Positions 1-10,698 of a DNA stretch of 64,000 bases are shown one piece after another. Every line of letters starts with the position of its first letter. The first letter of the stretch is position 1. The position numbers were made by a program, and so were the translations under genes. This stretch comes from Terriglobia bacterium (GTDB lineage: Bacteria; Acidobacteriota; Terriglobia; Acidiferrales; UBA7541). Below the pieces are notes generated by a model. It ran no database searches, had not been told where the DNA came from, and saw only the letters and a program-made list of their open reading frames with translations. Location: NCBI GenBank assembly GCA_023512135.1, contig JAIMAG010000002.1:186001-250000 (forward strand), written 5' to 3'.

Positions 1-870
1 CATCCCGCCGGCCAGAAACAGCAGAATGACGATGTTCAGATCCAGCCGGAACCCGTTCGTAGCGAAATGCCAGACCAGATAGATGCACGCCGGCACCAGG
101 ATCAACCACAGCAGGATGGGGCTGCGTTCCAGCCGCGTGGCCGGGGTCGCGTCGAACTTCGCCTCTTCTGCGGTGAATTCTTCTCCCGTGGCGATCAGCG
201 CGGCCGGGGACAGCCGTCGAATCTGGCTGCCGCGGGGCATCATCCACAGAAACAGCAGAGGCATTCCCACCAGCATGCCGGCCACAAGCGCCAGATTGAA
301 CGGGGCGAACAGCGTTTCCGACAGCGGCGTGGACTCCACACCCGTGTGCCGCGCGATGAAATTCAGTGGACTGCCCGGCGTCGCACTGACCAGTGCAATG
401 GAGCTGGAAAGTCCCGATTCCCAGATGACAAATCCGGAGTATGCTCCAGCCACCAGAAAACCGTAATCGCACTGCGGCACTCGCCGGGCCACCTCGCGCG
501 CCAGCAACGCGGCGGCCACCAGCGCAACGCCCCAGTTCACCAGGGCCAGCAGCATGGCCGTCAGCGTCACGACCACAATCGCACTGCCCTGCGTGCGCGG
601 CAGCGACGCCACGCGAGTCAAAGCCCGACGCGCCGGAGCTGAGCTGGCCAGCGTGTAGCCAGCCAGCAGGATCAGCACCATCTGCATCGAAAACGCGAGA
701 ATTTGCCACAATCCGTCGTACCACTGTCGAACCAGCATCAGTGGCGCCGTGGGCGTCAGCCACGCGGCCAGCAGAAAACAGACCGCGGTCAGCAGGGCGC
801 AGAACAGAAACGGATCGGGCACCCACCGCTCGACCACACCCACCAGCAATCGCACCAGCCGGTTCAGCAT
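1..870 (-). CDS. atoE: Short-chain fatty acid transporter, AtoE family (3' end cut by window edge)
   Basis: The visible 290 residues are the N-terminal two thirds of an AtoE-type permease, an inner-membrane carrier for short-chain fatty acids such as acetoacetate or butyrate. My own reverse-strand reading starts MLNRLVRLLVGVVERW and continues PDPFLFCALLT. It also contains the conserved blocks FSMQMVLILLAGYTLASSAP, ALVNWGVALV and REVARRVPQCDYGFLVAGAY, which follow the E. coli AtoE pattern closely. At least five hydrophobic spans are visible. The ATG is preceded by a GGAAG ribosome-binding site. It lies 36 bases after the M14 peptidase stop, so it is probably the last visible member of that operon. 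The C-terminus is outside the window. Family assignment is firm; the substrate is inferred. Confidence 0.88.
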   Translation of the reverse strand, partial: MLNRLVRLLVGVVERWVPDPFLFCALLTAVCFLLAAWLTPTAPLMLVRQWYDGLWQILAFSMQMVLILLAGYTLASSAPARRALTRVASLPRTQGSAIVVVTLTAMLLALVNWGVALVAAALLAREVARRVPQCDYGFLVAGAYSGFVIWESGLSSSIALVSATPGSPLNFIARHTGVESTPLSETLFAPFNLALVAGMLVGMPLLFLWMMPRGSQIRRLSPAALIATGEEFTAEEAKFDATPATRLERSPILLWLILVPACIYLVWHFATNGFRLDLNIVILLFLAGGM

Positions 871-906
871 GTATGGATCTTCCGGAGCGAGTTCGGCAGC
901 AGCCTG

Positions 907-3621
907 TCAGTGTGCCGGGCCGAAGAAGACCCCGTTCAAGAACAGCAGGTTCAGACCATCCTGAAAGGCGCGATAGTTCGGGTCTTCGGCAAATGCGATC
1001 ACATGGCCGCGGCCCATCGGTTGATGCATCAAAAATGCCTTCTGCCCGATCTGCTGTCGCGAAGGTTCGTAGATGAAACCGCTGGCCAGCACTTGCTCGG
1101 ACGGAAAATAGATGCCCACGTTGCGTCCCTGATCGAGCTTGAGCGGCGTGAAGATGTGGTCGCTTTCCACCAGCGCATAGGTGTCGTCATCGTAGCCGGC
1201 TGCCAGCCAGTGCTCCGGATCGAGCTTCACCCGCAGGATCGCCCCGGGCGTGGGAAACGGCGGCTCGCGCTCGGGCAGGATGTGCGTTTCGTAGTCGAAT
1301 GCCCCGCCGCTCTCCTGCCCTTTTGCGCCGCCCGGCTGGGTGCCTTCGGAACGTGCAGCGCGCTCCGGTTTGCCGCTGCGCAGTTCGCGCTGGGAGGCCA
1401 GCAACCCTACTTTTTCTCCCGTGAGCCAGCGGGTCGCAGCGCCGAACGCGATCAGGGTGCCGCCCTGCTGCACCCATTCTTTGATCCGGCTGGCGCCGCG
1501 TTCGCCCAGGATGGCGTCGTAGCCCGGTCCGAAGCCACCATCGGGCAGAATCAACACGTTGTATCGGGACAGATCGGCCCCGGCCAGTTGCAAGCCGTGG
1601 ATCAGCGTAACCGGCACGTGATAGACCTGCTCGAGCAGGTAGCGCGTCCACCCCGCCGAGTTCGGACTGGTCGGCAGATTCCACAGCATGGCCACGCGTG
1701 GCGGTTCCACATAGCGGACGTGCCGGCTGCCCAGGTTCACGCCTTCTTCGATCCAGCCGGAATCGGTTGCATAGAAATCCGCGCCGTGGTGTTCAGCGAT
1801 GTGCTGGAGCTGCTCGTAGAGATCTTCGGGGTTGTCTTTCACCTTGATGATCAGCGAGCCGATCGGATAGCGCCGGCCGTTCAGCACGATGGGCTGGTCG
1901 GTCATGTAAACGCGAATCCGATGCCGCAACAGCGCCGCCAAACCTTCCGCAGCGGAATTGGAATCCCACGGCACCAGGTAGGCCAACTGCGCCCGCCCGC
2001 CGTGTACCTGCCCCCGGCGCTCGGGTGCCTGCGTCAGCGTGGTGAACTGTCCCGTGGAGGCCTGTTCGGCAGAATAACAATCCACGTCATAGAGTAGACA
2101 GAGCGACCAGGCGGTGACGTCGTAGATTTCATCCCCCAGGCGCCGATTCCGCCGCCGAATCTGCTCCTGAATGAATGAGTCCTCCATCGGCGTGTGCCGC
2201 TCGAGCAGAGTCTTGATCAGTCGCTTGGTCGGCTGGGCCAAAGAAATCACAAACGTCCCCGCCGGGAATTGCTTCGATTGCAATTGGCCTTCTACGTAGT
2301 CGCGCACGCGTGGATTTGCGAACGGCGCTTCCGCACGTTTGACCTCGATGCCCTGCCGCATCAGCACGCCGGCCAGCTTGGCCACGCGCTTTGCGTCGCG
2401 CCCGGGCGGGAGAATGTATTCCTTGACGGTTTCCTGTTGCCCCTCTTCGATGGCCGTGCGGCGGAAATCGTAGAAGTAACGTAGCAGCTTCTCGCGGTTC
2501 TGCGCAGCGGTCTGCGCCGTAGCCAGCGAAGCGATGAAGTGTTGCCGCACGGAATCCCGGAAGTGCAGCGTCGTTCGGTCCTCGCGGTCGATCACCAGGC
2601 CGCGCACCGAAGCCTGCTCGTACGTCATCCCGATCGAGCCCTGGAACAGCGGCCAGCCCTCTCCATAGCCGGGGTAGAAGGAGTCGTAGACCTCGCGGGT
2701 GAAGTAATCGAACCGGAACCGGTCAAACCAGCGTGCATTGTTCTGCCCAAAAACGCGCCACCACTCCCGCTGGAACACCGGCACGTTGGGATTCAGCGGC
2801 GGCGCCGGGGGTGCGAAATAGTAGGTAGAGTTGCTGCCCATCTCGTGCAGGTCGACGAACGTCACCGGGAACCACTCCTGGTAGATGGCCACACGAGCAC
2901 GCGTCTCGGGCTGTGTGCCGGCGAACCAGTCTCGATTCAGGTCAAACAAATAGTGATTCGTACGGCCCGCGGGCCACGTCTCGTTGTGCTCGGCCGCTTG
3001 TGGATCGGCATCGGGCCAGCGGCCACGTGTCTGCCGGAAGTAGTGGATGAAACGGTCGCGACCGTCCGGATTTTGCATCGGGTCGATCACCACAACGGTT
3101 TTTTCCAGAATTTCAGCCACCACCGCATCGTTCCGGGAGGCTGCCAGATGATAGGCCAGCAGCAACGCGGCGTCCGGACTGGAAATTTCGTTGCCATGGA
3201 CGCCGTAGGCCAGCCAGGTCACCGCCGGCAGCGTGGCGATCAGACGGTTCGCTTCGGCCGGAGGCGTTTTGCGGGGATCGGCCAGCTTCTGCATGCCCGC
3301 CTTGACTTCGGCCAAGCGCGCCAGATTGGCTTCCGAGGAAACCACCACGTAGTAGAGCGCGCGGCCTTCCCAGCTCTCGCCATACCGCACCAGTTCGACT
3401 TTCGGTGAGGCTTCGGCCAGCGCCTTCAGGTAACGCTCGGCCTCCGGATGCAGAGTGATGTTTTCGCCCCAACGGTGTCCCACCACCTGCTCCAGCGTGG
3501 GAACGGCCGGGTCGTAGCTGGCGCCAGGATAGAATTCGAAATTTTGCGTCTGCGCCAGCAGGAAAGCAGGAAGCAACGTGCCGATCAGCACGCCCAGAAC
3601 AACAGAAACTCGTCGCGACAT
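907..3621 (-). CDS. Exported M14-family zinc carboxypeptidase
   Basis: A 904-residue secreted metallopeptidase expected to trim peptides outside the cytoplasm. The start chosen (MSRRVSVVLGVLIGTLL) gives a clean signal peptide ending near FLLAQ and has GAGGG five bases upstream; an in-frame ATG 21 codons earlier would bury the signal. After the signal comes an M14 domain. The zinc motif HGNE lies in YGVHGNEISSPDAALLL, and a later DLHEMG probably supplies the third histidine. The second half, after about residue 420, is a long C-terminal region with a GATase-like stretch (LILPDGGFGPGYD), which is usual in this large bacterial subfamily. The neighbouring threonine aldolase and AtoE transporter suggest peptide and amino-acid use. 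Exact cleavage specificity cannot be told. Confidence 0.88.
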   Translation of the reverse strand: MSRRVSVVLGVLIGTLLPAFLLAQTQNFEFYPGASYDPAVPTLEQVVGHRWGENITLHPEAERYLKALAEASPKVELVRYGESWEGRALYYVVVSSEANLARLAEVKAGMQKLADPRKTPPAEANRLIATLPAVTWLAYGVHGNEISSPDAALLLAYHLAASRNDAVVAEILEKTVVVIDPMQNPDGRDRFIHYFRQTRGRWPDADPQAAEHNETWPAGRTNHYLFDLNRDWFAGTQPETRARVAIYQEWFPVTFVDLHEMGSNSTYYFAPPAPPLNPNVPVFQREWWRVFGQNNARWFDRFRFDYFTREVYDSFYPGYGEGWPLFQGSIGMTYEQASVRGLVIDREDRTTLHFRDSVRQHFIASLATAQTAAQNREKLLRYFYDFRRTAIEEGQQETVKEYILPPGRDAKRVAKLAGVLMRQGIEVKRAEAPFANPRVRDYVEGQLQSKQFPAGTFVISLAQPTKRLIKTLLERHTPMEDSFIQEQIRRRNRRLGDEIYDVTAWSLCLLYDVDCYSAEQASTGQFTTLTQAPERRGQVHGGRAQLAYLVPWDSNSAAEGLAALLRHRIRVYMTDQPIVLNGRRYPIGSLIIKVKDNPEDLYEQLQHIAEHHGADFYATDSGWIEEGVNLGSRHVRYVEPPRVAMLWNLPTSPNSAGWTRYLLEQVYHVPVTLIHGLQLAGADLSRYNVLILPDGGFGPGYDAILGERGASRIKEWVQQGGTLIAFGAATRWLTGEKVGLLASQRELRSGKPERAARSEGTQPGGAKGQESGGAFDYETHILPEREPPFPTPGAILRVKLDPEHWLAAGYDDDTYALVESDHIFTPLKLDQGRNVGIYFPSEQVLASGFIYEPSRQQIGQKAFLMHQPMGRGHVIAFAEDPNYRAFQDGLNLLFLNGVFFGPAH

Positions 3622-3696
3622 CGAAACCCTCGCAGGGAAAATGGCAAAGCGGGGAATGGTAGGCCGCCGGGAATCGCAAGTCAACGACCGGCGCGG

Positions 3697-4788
<1,092 letters not shown>

Positions 4789-4803
4789 CGCCGTTCTCCT
4801 TCC

Positions 4804-6042
4804 CTACCCTGCCACCTGAGTGCACCGACCCGACTGGATACTGTCGAGCAGCTCCACCAGCACCGCGTTCGCCGTGGTCAGCGCCGCCGGAGTCAGGCGC
4901 AACCGGCCTTCGGCCACAGTCACGAAACCATCCGAGGCCAGCCGTTTCACCGCATCAGTGAACGAAACATTGTACTCGGCCTCCACGGCCGCCAAGTCAA
5001 TCCCTTCCCGCTGCCGCAGCCCGAGGAAGATGACCTCTTCGAGCGCTTGCTGCCGTCCGATTGTTTCGAGCTGTTCCACAGGAAGCCGGTTCTGCGCCAG
5101 CGCCGCTACATAGTCGTTCGGGTCGTGCCGATTCGCCCAGCGCTGTCGCCCGTTGAACGAATGCGCCCCGGCACCGAATCCCAAGTAAGGCCGCCGCCGC
5201 CAATACTTCAGATTGTGCTGCGAGCGGAAGCGACTCGGTGCGGTCGGTTCCCGCGATGCACCCACCCGCAGCGCCCAATTGGAGATCTCGTAGTGCTCGT
5301 AGCCGGCGGCTTCCAGTTGTCGGCAAGCGCACAGGTAGAATTCGGCGATCGTGTCGTCGTCGGGAACTGCGTCGGCGGAGTATTTGCGGCTCCCGGCTAG
5401 CACGGCGGCACCGAGCCGGCTGTGTTCGTCGATCTCCAGCATGTAGATCGAAACGTGTTCGGGACGCAGCCCGATCAGCTCGGCCAGCGTAGCCTCCCAA
5501 CTCGCCGCTGTTTGATGAGGCAGCCCGGCAATCAGGTCGAAGCTCAGGTTGTCGAATCCTACTTCCCGCAACCAGCCGACCGCGGCAAAGATGTCTGCGC
5601 GACGGTGCTGGCGTCCGGCCGCACGCAGCTCGCGGTCGTCAAATGACTGCACACCCAGGCTGATGCGATTGATTCCGGCTGCGCGCCAGGCGGCGGCCTT
5701 TTCCTGCGATACGGTTTCCGGGTCTGCTTCGAGTGTCACTTCTCGCCAGCAACACTGGAACTGTGCGCGTACGGCGTCCAGCAGGCGCGCGAGGTCTTCC
5801 GGCGTCAGCAGGCTCGGGGTGCCTCCGCCGATGTACACCGTGTCCACCACCCAGTTGTCTGCGGGCACATCGACCCCGGCCTGGCGGTACAGGGTGCGAT
5901 GGTTGCGGATTTCGTTGCAGACGGCCTCGAGATACGGCGCGTACAGCGACGGAGAAAAAACCCCGGTGCGGAAATTGCAGTAGGTGCACTTCGACTGACA
6001 GAAAGGCACCTGAATGTAGACGCCCAGTTCCATCAACGCCAT
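4804..6042 (-). CDS. hemW: HemW-like radical SAM heme chaperone (coproporphyrinogen oxidase-like)
   Basis: A 412-residue radical SAM protein of the HemN/HemW group. The iron-sulfur motif is CQSKCTYCNF, the CxxxCxYCxF form typical of HemW rather than the CxC ending of true oxygen-independent coproporphyrinogen oxidase. The HNxxYW signature (HNLKYW) near residue 290, thought to bind heme in HemW, is also present, as is the SAM-binding glycine run IGGGTPSLL. A heme-chaperone role is therefore more likely than heme synthesis; this is family knowledge. The start is uncertain between two close ATGs (6042 and 6033); neither has a strong Shine-Dalgarno, and the farther upstream ATG would add unlikely sequence. 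It reads toward ltaE with a 15-base gap. Confidence 0.87.
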   Translation of the reverse strand: MALMELGVYIQVPFCQSKCTYCNFRTGVFSPSLYAPYLEAVCNEIRNHRTLYRQAGVDVPADNWVVDTVYIGGGTPSLLTPEDLARLLDAVRAQFQCCWREVTLEADPETVSQEKAAAWRAAGINRISLGVQSFDDRELRAAGRQHRRADIFAAVGWLREVGFDNLSFDLIAGLPHQTAASWEATLAELIGLRPEHVSIYMLEIDEHSRLGAAVLAGSRKYSADAVPDDDTIAEFYLCACRQLEAAGYEHYEISNWALRVGASREPTAPSRFRSQHNLKYWRRRPYLGFGAGAHSFNGRQRWANRHDPNDYVAALAQNRLPVEQLETIGRQQALEEVIFLGLRQREGIDLAAVEAEYNVSFTDAVKRLASDGFVTVAEGRLRLTPAALTTANAVLVELLDSIQSGRCTQVAG

Positions 6043-6140
6043 TCTGCCACAGGAAGAGTGGGGCGGCGAGCGAGGATATGCCAGCCAGGGGGACAAAGCG
6101 ACCGGTGATTGTTCTGAACCGAGGACGTACAGTCACACGG

Positions 6141-7466
6141 TCACACTGGTTGGGAGCCTTTGCCACGCCACAGCCAGTACACCGGCAGACCGGCGGCCAC
6201 CACGGCCAATCCCTTCAGCGAATCCCACGGTTGTGCCCAGATTTGATTCGCCACCAAGCCGACGGCCGCAGCGATGAACAGCGTCGGCGTCAGCGGGTAG
6301 CCGGGCACGCGATAGGGACGTTCGATCGCAGGCAGACGGCGCCGAAACACAAACACACTGGCGGCTGCCAGCCCGTAGAAAATCCATCCGATGAATACCA
6401 CGTAGGTGAGCAGCTTTTCGAAAGTGCCGATGGCCAGAGTCAGGACTGCTGCCCAGAGGCCGCTGGCCAGGATGGCTACCGCCGGGGTGCGGAAGCGCGG
6501 ATGAATCTCCGCCAGTCTGGCGAAAAATACGCGATCGCGCGCCATGGCGTAGAACACGCGCGGGGCCGTGAGTGCCGTGCTGTTCGCCGCGCTGAAGATC
6601 GAAATCATGATGGCCAGTGCGACCAGCTTGGCAGCAGCCGGCCCGACCAGCGTACCCACGGCCGCGGCCGCAATGCTGTCGGACTGTGCAGCGGTGTTCG
6701 GTCCGAGCGCAGCCAGGTAGGCCACGTTGGCCAGCAGGTAGAGCGCAATCAAAATCATCACGCCGGCAAACAGCGCGCGCGGAAAATCCTGCTGCGGGTT
6801 TCTGGTTTCGCCGGCACTGTAGGTGGGATATTGCCAGCCTTCGTAGGCCCACAGCACCGCAATCATGCCGATGCCGAACCCGGAAAGCAGCGATGCCGCC
6901 GAGCCGCTTCCGTCGGCCTCCGGTGCCGCGGTGCTCCAGCCGCGTCCCAGCCAGAGCAGCACCGCACTCATCAGCACAATCGCGCCGGCCTTCACTGCTG
7001 TCGTCCAGTTCGTCAGGTCGGCGCTCTGGCGCGCACCCCGGATGTTCACCCAGGTGAGCAACGCAATCATACCAACCGATACGATCCGACCGGCCGGCGC
7101 GCTCAGCGGCACGATTTCCCGCAGGTAGGTGGCAAACGCCACCGCCAGCGTAGCCACCGTGCCCGTGCTGATGACAAAGAATAACGTCCAGCCGAACAGA
7201 AATGCAGCGAAGCGGCCGAAGGCATCCCGAATGTACACATACAGCCCGCCCGCGGCCGGGTTCATCGCGCCCAGTTCAGCGTAGGTCAGCGCGCCCAGCA
7301 GCGAGAGAATGCCGCCAGCCACCCACACCAGCAGGGCCAGCCCCACCGAGCCGTCTACGCTGCGCAGGACACTGGCCGGCACCAGGAAAATGCCCGACCC
7401 GATCACGGTGCCGACCGTCAGGAAGGTGAGGTCGCGCCGGTTCAGAATGCGCGCAAGGGTGGTCAC
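6141..7466 (-). CDS. APC-family amino acid permease
   Basis: A 441-residue inner-membrane transporter with about twelve hydrophobic spans. The APC start signature is visible in TVGTVIGSGIFLVPASVLR, where the GSGIF loop lies in the broken first helix that binds amino-acid backbones. It resembles LAT-type exchangers and bacterial amino-acid/polyamine permeases (for example WAYEGWQYPTYSAGE in helix 6). Substrate cannot be assigned. The apparent start codon is GTG. It follows the YjbQ gene by 19 bases and is followed by a 98-base gap before hemW. In that gap the minus strand carries two copies of GTGTGAC five bases after one another, with no clear function. The peptidase neighbourhood suggests uptake of released amino acids. 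Confidence 0.88.
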   Translation of the reverse strand: MTTLARILNRRDLTFLTVGTVIGSGIFLVPASVLRSVDGSVGLALLVWVAGGILSLLGALTYAELGAMNPAAGGLYVYIRDAFGRFAAFLFGWTLFFVISTGTVATLAVAFATYLREIVPLSAPAGRIVSVGMIALLTWVNIRGARQSADLTNWTTAVKAGAIVLMSAVLLWLGRGWSTAAPEADGSGSAASLLSGFGIGMIAVLWAYEGWQYPTYSAGETRNPQQDFPRALFAGVMILIALYLLANVAYLAALGPNTAAQSDSIAAAAVGTLVGPAAAKLVALAIMISIFSAANSTALTAPRVFYAMARDRVFFARLAEIHPRFRTPAVAILASGLWAAVLTLAIGTFEKLLTYVVFIGWIFYGLAAASVFVFRRRLPAIERPYRVPGYPLTPTLFIAAAVGLVANQIWAQPWDSLKGLAVVAAGLPVYWLWRGKGSQPV

Positions 7467-7485
7467 TGCCGCAGCGGCTCCCGGC

Positions 7486-7926
7486 TCATGCGGGCAGATC
7501 CGGCACGATTTTCAAGCGGACTTCGCGCTGGCGCGGCCCGTCGAATTCACAGAAGAAAATTGCCTGCCAGCGGCCGAGTTGCAACCGGCCGCCTTCGATC
7601 CAAACTGTCTGGGAGACCCCCACCAGGGTGGATTTGATGTGCGCGTCGGCATTGCCTTCCGCATGCCGGTAGCTGGCCTCCCGCGGCGCCAGGCGGTCCA
7701 GCGTGGCTTCGATGTCGCGCGCCACTTCGGGGTCGTCACCCTCGTTGATGGTCAGGCCCGCGGTGGTATGGGGCACGTAGAGGTAGCAGAAGCCGCTTTG
7801 GATGCCTGATTCGCTCACCGCGCGGGCCACTTCGTGCGTGATATCCACGAGTTGTGTTCGCCGTGCAGTTTTCACGACCAGCGTGCTCTGCACGATTTTC
7901 GTCGCATTGCGGTTCGAAACGCTCAT
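7486..7926 (-). CDS. YjbQ/UPF0047 family protein (putative secondary thiamine-phosphate synthase)
   Basis: A 146-residue single-domain protein of the YjbQ (UPF0047) family. The hallmark [19 protein letters not shown] is present, with [16 protein letters not shown] and [18 protein letters not shown] later in the chain. The conserved histidines and glutamate in these blocks form the family's likely active site. Some members complement thiamine-phosphate synthase mutants, but the true cellular role is unsettled, so no function is asserted. The length is normal. It lies 33 bases after the LacD-like aldolase and 19 before the permease. Confidence 0.88.
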   Translation of the reverse strand: MSVSNRNATKIVQSTLVVKTARRTQLVDITHEVARAVSESGIQSGFCYLYVPHTTAGLTINEGDDPEVARDIEATLDRLAPREASYRHAEGNADAHIKSTLVGVSQTVWIEGGRLQLGRWQAIFFCEFDGPRQREVRLKIVPDLPA

Positions 7927-7959
7927 GATTCGGCGCGGCTAACCCGAACGTGCCTGCGG

Positions 7960-8982
7960 TTAATCCGCTACCAACCCCTTCGCTGAACTGGCACCGTAGA
8001 ACTGATACCACGGCTTGGCGGCCTTCAGCCGCTCGTTGACATTCTGAATGTTCCGCACGCCCTCGGTCGCCAGCCAGTCTTCGAAGGCTTTCAATCCTTT
8101 CTGCGCATAGATCGGGATGCCGTCTTTCCAGGTCGCGCGCCCGCAGAGCACGCCCGACCAGTTCACGCCGGCTTCCGCGGCAAACTCCAGCGATTCGTTG
8201 AACGTATCGTTGCTCACGCCCGCTGAAAGATAGATGAAGGGTCGGCGTGCCACGGCAGCGGCACGGCGGAAATGATCCAACGCTTCCTGTTTTTCGTACA
8301 CCCATTCGCCCTTGCAGGAACGCGCGCCTTTCACGTAGGCCATGTTCACCGGGATTTCGACCTTCATGACATCCACACCGTAGCGATCCTTGGAGAACTC
8401 TTCCATGCTGCGGGCCACAATCTCCGGTTTCTTCCTGGCAAATTCCGGCCCCTTTTCATCCAGGCCTTCTTCGTATCCGACGAATTCCAGAAAGAACGGC
8501 ACATCCAGTGCCGCGCACTCGGCACCGATGCGTTCCACCCAGGCGTGTTTTGTTTCATTGATCTCGGGTGGGTCGAACGGCGTGTAGTAGAGCAGGATTT
8601 TGATGCAGTCCGCACCGGCTTCGACCAGCCGCCGCACCGACCAGTGGTCGAGCAGGTCCGGCAGGCGACCGGGCCGGGTGTTGTCGTAGCCGCTTTTCTC
8701 ATAGGCCAGCAGCAGGCCGGCGTTTTTGGCCCGCTGCTTGGCCGCAGAGAGCCCGTATTCCGGATCCAGCAGAATGGCGCTGGCATGCGGGGTGAGCACG
8801 CGGGTCACCGCTTCTTTGAACTCGCTCATCATTTCGGCGGTCACCGCACTTTTTTCCACACCCTTGTGCTGCGCGATCGCTTTTTTCAAAGACCCGCGCT
8901 GATCCATGGCTGCTGCGCCAATCACACCGCGCGCATCCGATACCGCTTCCATGCCTTTGGCCTTTCCCGGAGTGATCTTCAT
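7960..8982 (-). CDS. Tagatose-1,6-bisphosphate aldolase-like protein (LacD family)
   Basis: A 340-residue class I (Schiff-base) aldolase of the LacD/AgaZ type, expected to split a ketose bisphosphate into glyceraldehyde 3-phosphate and DHAP. Family blocks include AAMDQRGSLKKAI near the N-terminus, ILLDPEYGL, ADCIKILLYYTP and the putative Schiff-base lysine in VDVMKVEIPVNM. The start was moved ten codons inside the longest frame because a very strong GGGAGGGAGGAGC site lies right before that ATG. No other sugar-catabolic genes are nearby, so the true substrate is uncertain. A promoter upstream (9031-9059) makes it the first gene of the run toward YjbQ and the permease. Confidence 0.87.
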   Translation of the reverse strand: MKITPGKAKGMEAVSDARGVIGAAAMDQRGSLKKAIAQHKGVEKSAVTAEMMSEFKEAVTRVLTPHASAILLDPEYGLSAAKQRAKNAGLLLAYEKSGYDNTRPGRLPDLLDHWSVRRLVEAGADCIKILLYYTPFDPPEINETKHAWVERIGAECAALDVPFFLEFVGYEEGLDEKGPEFARKKPEIVARSMEEFSKDRYGVDVMKVEIPVNMAYVKGARSCKGEWVYEKQEALDHFRRAAAVARRPFIYLSAGVSNDTFNESLEFAAEAGVNWSGVLCGRATWKDGIPIYAQKGLKAFEDWLATEGVRNIQNVNERLKAAKPWYQFYGASSAKGLVAD

Positions 8983-9030
8983 GCTCCTCCCTCCCCTGGC
9001 GATGCCCGGCACCCCCTCACCCGGGGCGCC

Positions 9031-9059
9031 ATTCTACCACGCCGCCGCTACCATCCGAA
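9031..9059 (-). promoter_or_regulatory. Putative promoter for the LacD-like aldolase operon
   Basis: On the minus strand a good -10 box (TAGAAT) is preceded by TTCGGA with a 17-base spacer. The -35 box matches consensus at only three of six positions. The predicted start gives a leader of about 40 bases that ends in a strong Shine-Dalgarno. Confidence 0.45.
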
Positions 9060-9073
9060 GCCGACTGATTCAA

Positions 9074-10681
9074 CTACAGAAACAGAACCTGGTGCTGGTC
9101 GCCGGATTCGGCACGTTGCTCCAGCTCGTCCAGCAGGTCCGTACCGCGCAGTGCCACAAACCACAGTAGACTCAGGGTGCGTTCCTGCAAATGATGGTGT
9201 GGATAGAGGAACATCCTCAACAGTTGCTCATGCCGGTCGAGCACGCCGCTGCGAAAATTCCTCGCGCGTCCGGCCTTGGCGCGAAGCTTTTCGTACTGGT
9301 AGAGGATTTTCTTCTGTGCCGTTTCGAGCGCGCCGACCAGGGTCGGATCCAGTTTGGCCAGCGGCGCACGCAATTTTGCCAGCACGCGCGTCAATGTGCG
9401 CGCGCCGGAGTCGAACTGGCGTGTTAGTGCAGGGCTCAAAAATTGCTGCTCGAGCCGTCGGCGCAGGGCCTGCCGGCCAGCGAACACCTCTTCGGCCCGC
9501 AGCCCGTAGCGGCGCAGCAGGCGCTGCACCTGGGGCGGCACGAGCGTGAAGCCGGCTCGCGGCACCACCGCGGGCATCCGCACACCCAGTTGCCGGTAGA
9601 GAACCTCTGCCTGGGCAAAATAGGCCAGCTCCGCCGGCCCGGCCACGTACGCAGCGGTCGGCAACAGCCAGTCCTGCACCACCGGCCGCAGCAGCACATT
9701 GGGAGTGAAGGCCGCCGGATCGACTTCCAGCCGTTCCAGCAACTGCGACGCACGAAGGCTCTGACCGTTGGCGGTGAACTGTTCACCGCGCTGTCGCAGC
9801 GGCATGCGCCGTCCATCCAGGTTCAGGAACAGCACGGTACCCGTCTCGCTGACTTTGACCTGCGGGTGGAATCCTGCAGCTTCCAACGCGCGGCTGCGCG
9901 CGAGCAGTGCGGTGCGGAGCTCGCGGCTCCGTTCGATCGCCTGGCGATAGAGCGAAACCGTCAGTGCGTGCAGCCGCGGTTCGAGCGGATCGAACAGCAC
10001 CAGACCGCGGCCCTGCAACAGCCGCGCAAACAGTCGTGCAAATGCGCGGCCGTAGGTTTCCCCGGGTCGGTAGCTCTCCCGCAGCGACTGGCCAACGCGA
10101 TCGGCACCCGGGCCTTCCAGCAACGCGCAGGCGCGCTCCAGCAACGGCCCGATTCCCTGCCCCAGTGCGATCTCGCCGACGCGCCGGCCCCGGTCGGCCT
10201 CGCAGGCAGTCAGCTCGAGCCGTACGAGTCCGTCACGCCCGGGCAGCTCGCAGTGGTTGACTTCGGCCAGGTCATGATCCTCGGTGGCCAGCCAGAACAC
10301 CGGCACGGCATCGATGCCGGCCGCACGCAATCGCCTGGCCAGCGCGATGGCGCTCAGGGCCTTATAGAAACTGTAGGCTGGCCCTCCAAACAGGCCCACC
10401 TGCTGGCCGGTGACCACGGCCACGGCGCCGGCGGCCAGTCGCTGCAGATTCTGCACCACACTGCTGTCGCAGCCGTAGGCGAGATTCTGCTCGAGCAGAA
10501 CCTCGACCACACGGCGGCGGATGTTCCCATCCAGTGTCGCCGTTCTCGCTGAAGCGAGCACGCCTTCCGGCGTTGGCGGGTAGGCGTAGAAGGAGGCGAC
10601 CCGATCAAACTGTTCGAGGAAGGCGGTCAGCAGCTTGCTGGTATGGGGCAGTTTCTGCAGTGGGATACAGTGGGGTTCCAT
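9074..10681 (-). CDS. bshC: Bacillithiol biosynthesis cysteine-adding enzyme BshC
   Basis: A 535-residue protein matching BshC, which adds cysteine to glucosaminyl-malate in the last step of bacillithiol synthesis. The signature TGQQVGLFGGPAYSFYKALS is clear, followed by PVFWLATEDHDLAEVNH and the central tract YVAGPAELAYFAQ. The C-terminal coiled coil has KKILYQYEKLRAKAG. The frame is open far upstream into the preceding gene, but homology begins at MEPHCIPLQKLP. That ATG lies 17 bases after the upstream stop and has no clear Shine-Dalgarno, so translation is probably coupled. It is the last gene of the lepB-car operon. No bshA or bshB is in the window. Confidence 0.92.
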   Translation of the reverse strand: MEPHCIPLQKLPHTSKLLTAFLEQFDRVASFYAYPPTPEGVLASARTATLDGNIRRRVVEVLLEQNLAYGCDSSVVQNLQRLAAGAVAVVTGQQVGLFGGPAYSFYKALSAIALARRLRAAGIDAVPVFWLATEDHDLAEVNHCELPGRDGLVRLELTACEADRGRRVGEIALGQGIGPLLERACALLEGPGADRVGQSLRESYRPGETYGRAFARLFARLLQGRGLVLFDPLEPRLHALTVSLYRQAIERSRELRTALLARSRALEAAGFHPQVKVSETGTVLFLNLDGRRMPLRQRGEQFTANGQSLRASQLLERLEVDPAAFTPNVLLRPVVQDWLLPTAAYVAGPAELAYFAQAEVLYRQLGVRMPAVVPRAGFTLVPPQVQRLLRRYGLRAEEVFAGRQALRRRLEQQFLSPALTRQFDSGARTLTRVLAKLRAPLAKLDPTLVGALETAQKKILYQYEKLRAKAGRARNFRSGVLDRHEQLLRMFLYPHHHLQERTLSLLWFVALRGTDLLDELEQRAESGDQHQVLFL

Positions 10682-10698
10682 GTGAGGAGTCGGCGCGG

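Noticed and set aside
703-2097. A long plus-strand frame opposite the M14 peptidase and atoE
   Set aside because: Both minus-strand genes are supported by motifs and ribosome-binding sites.
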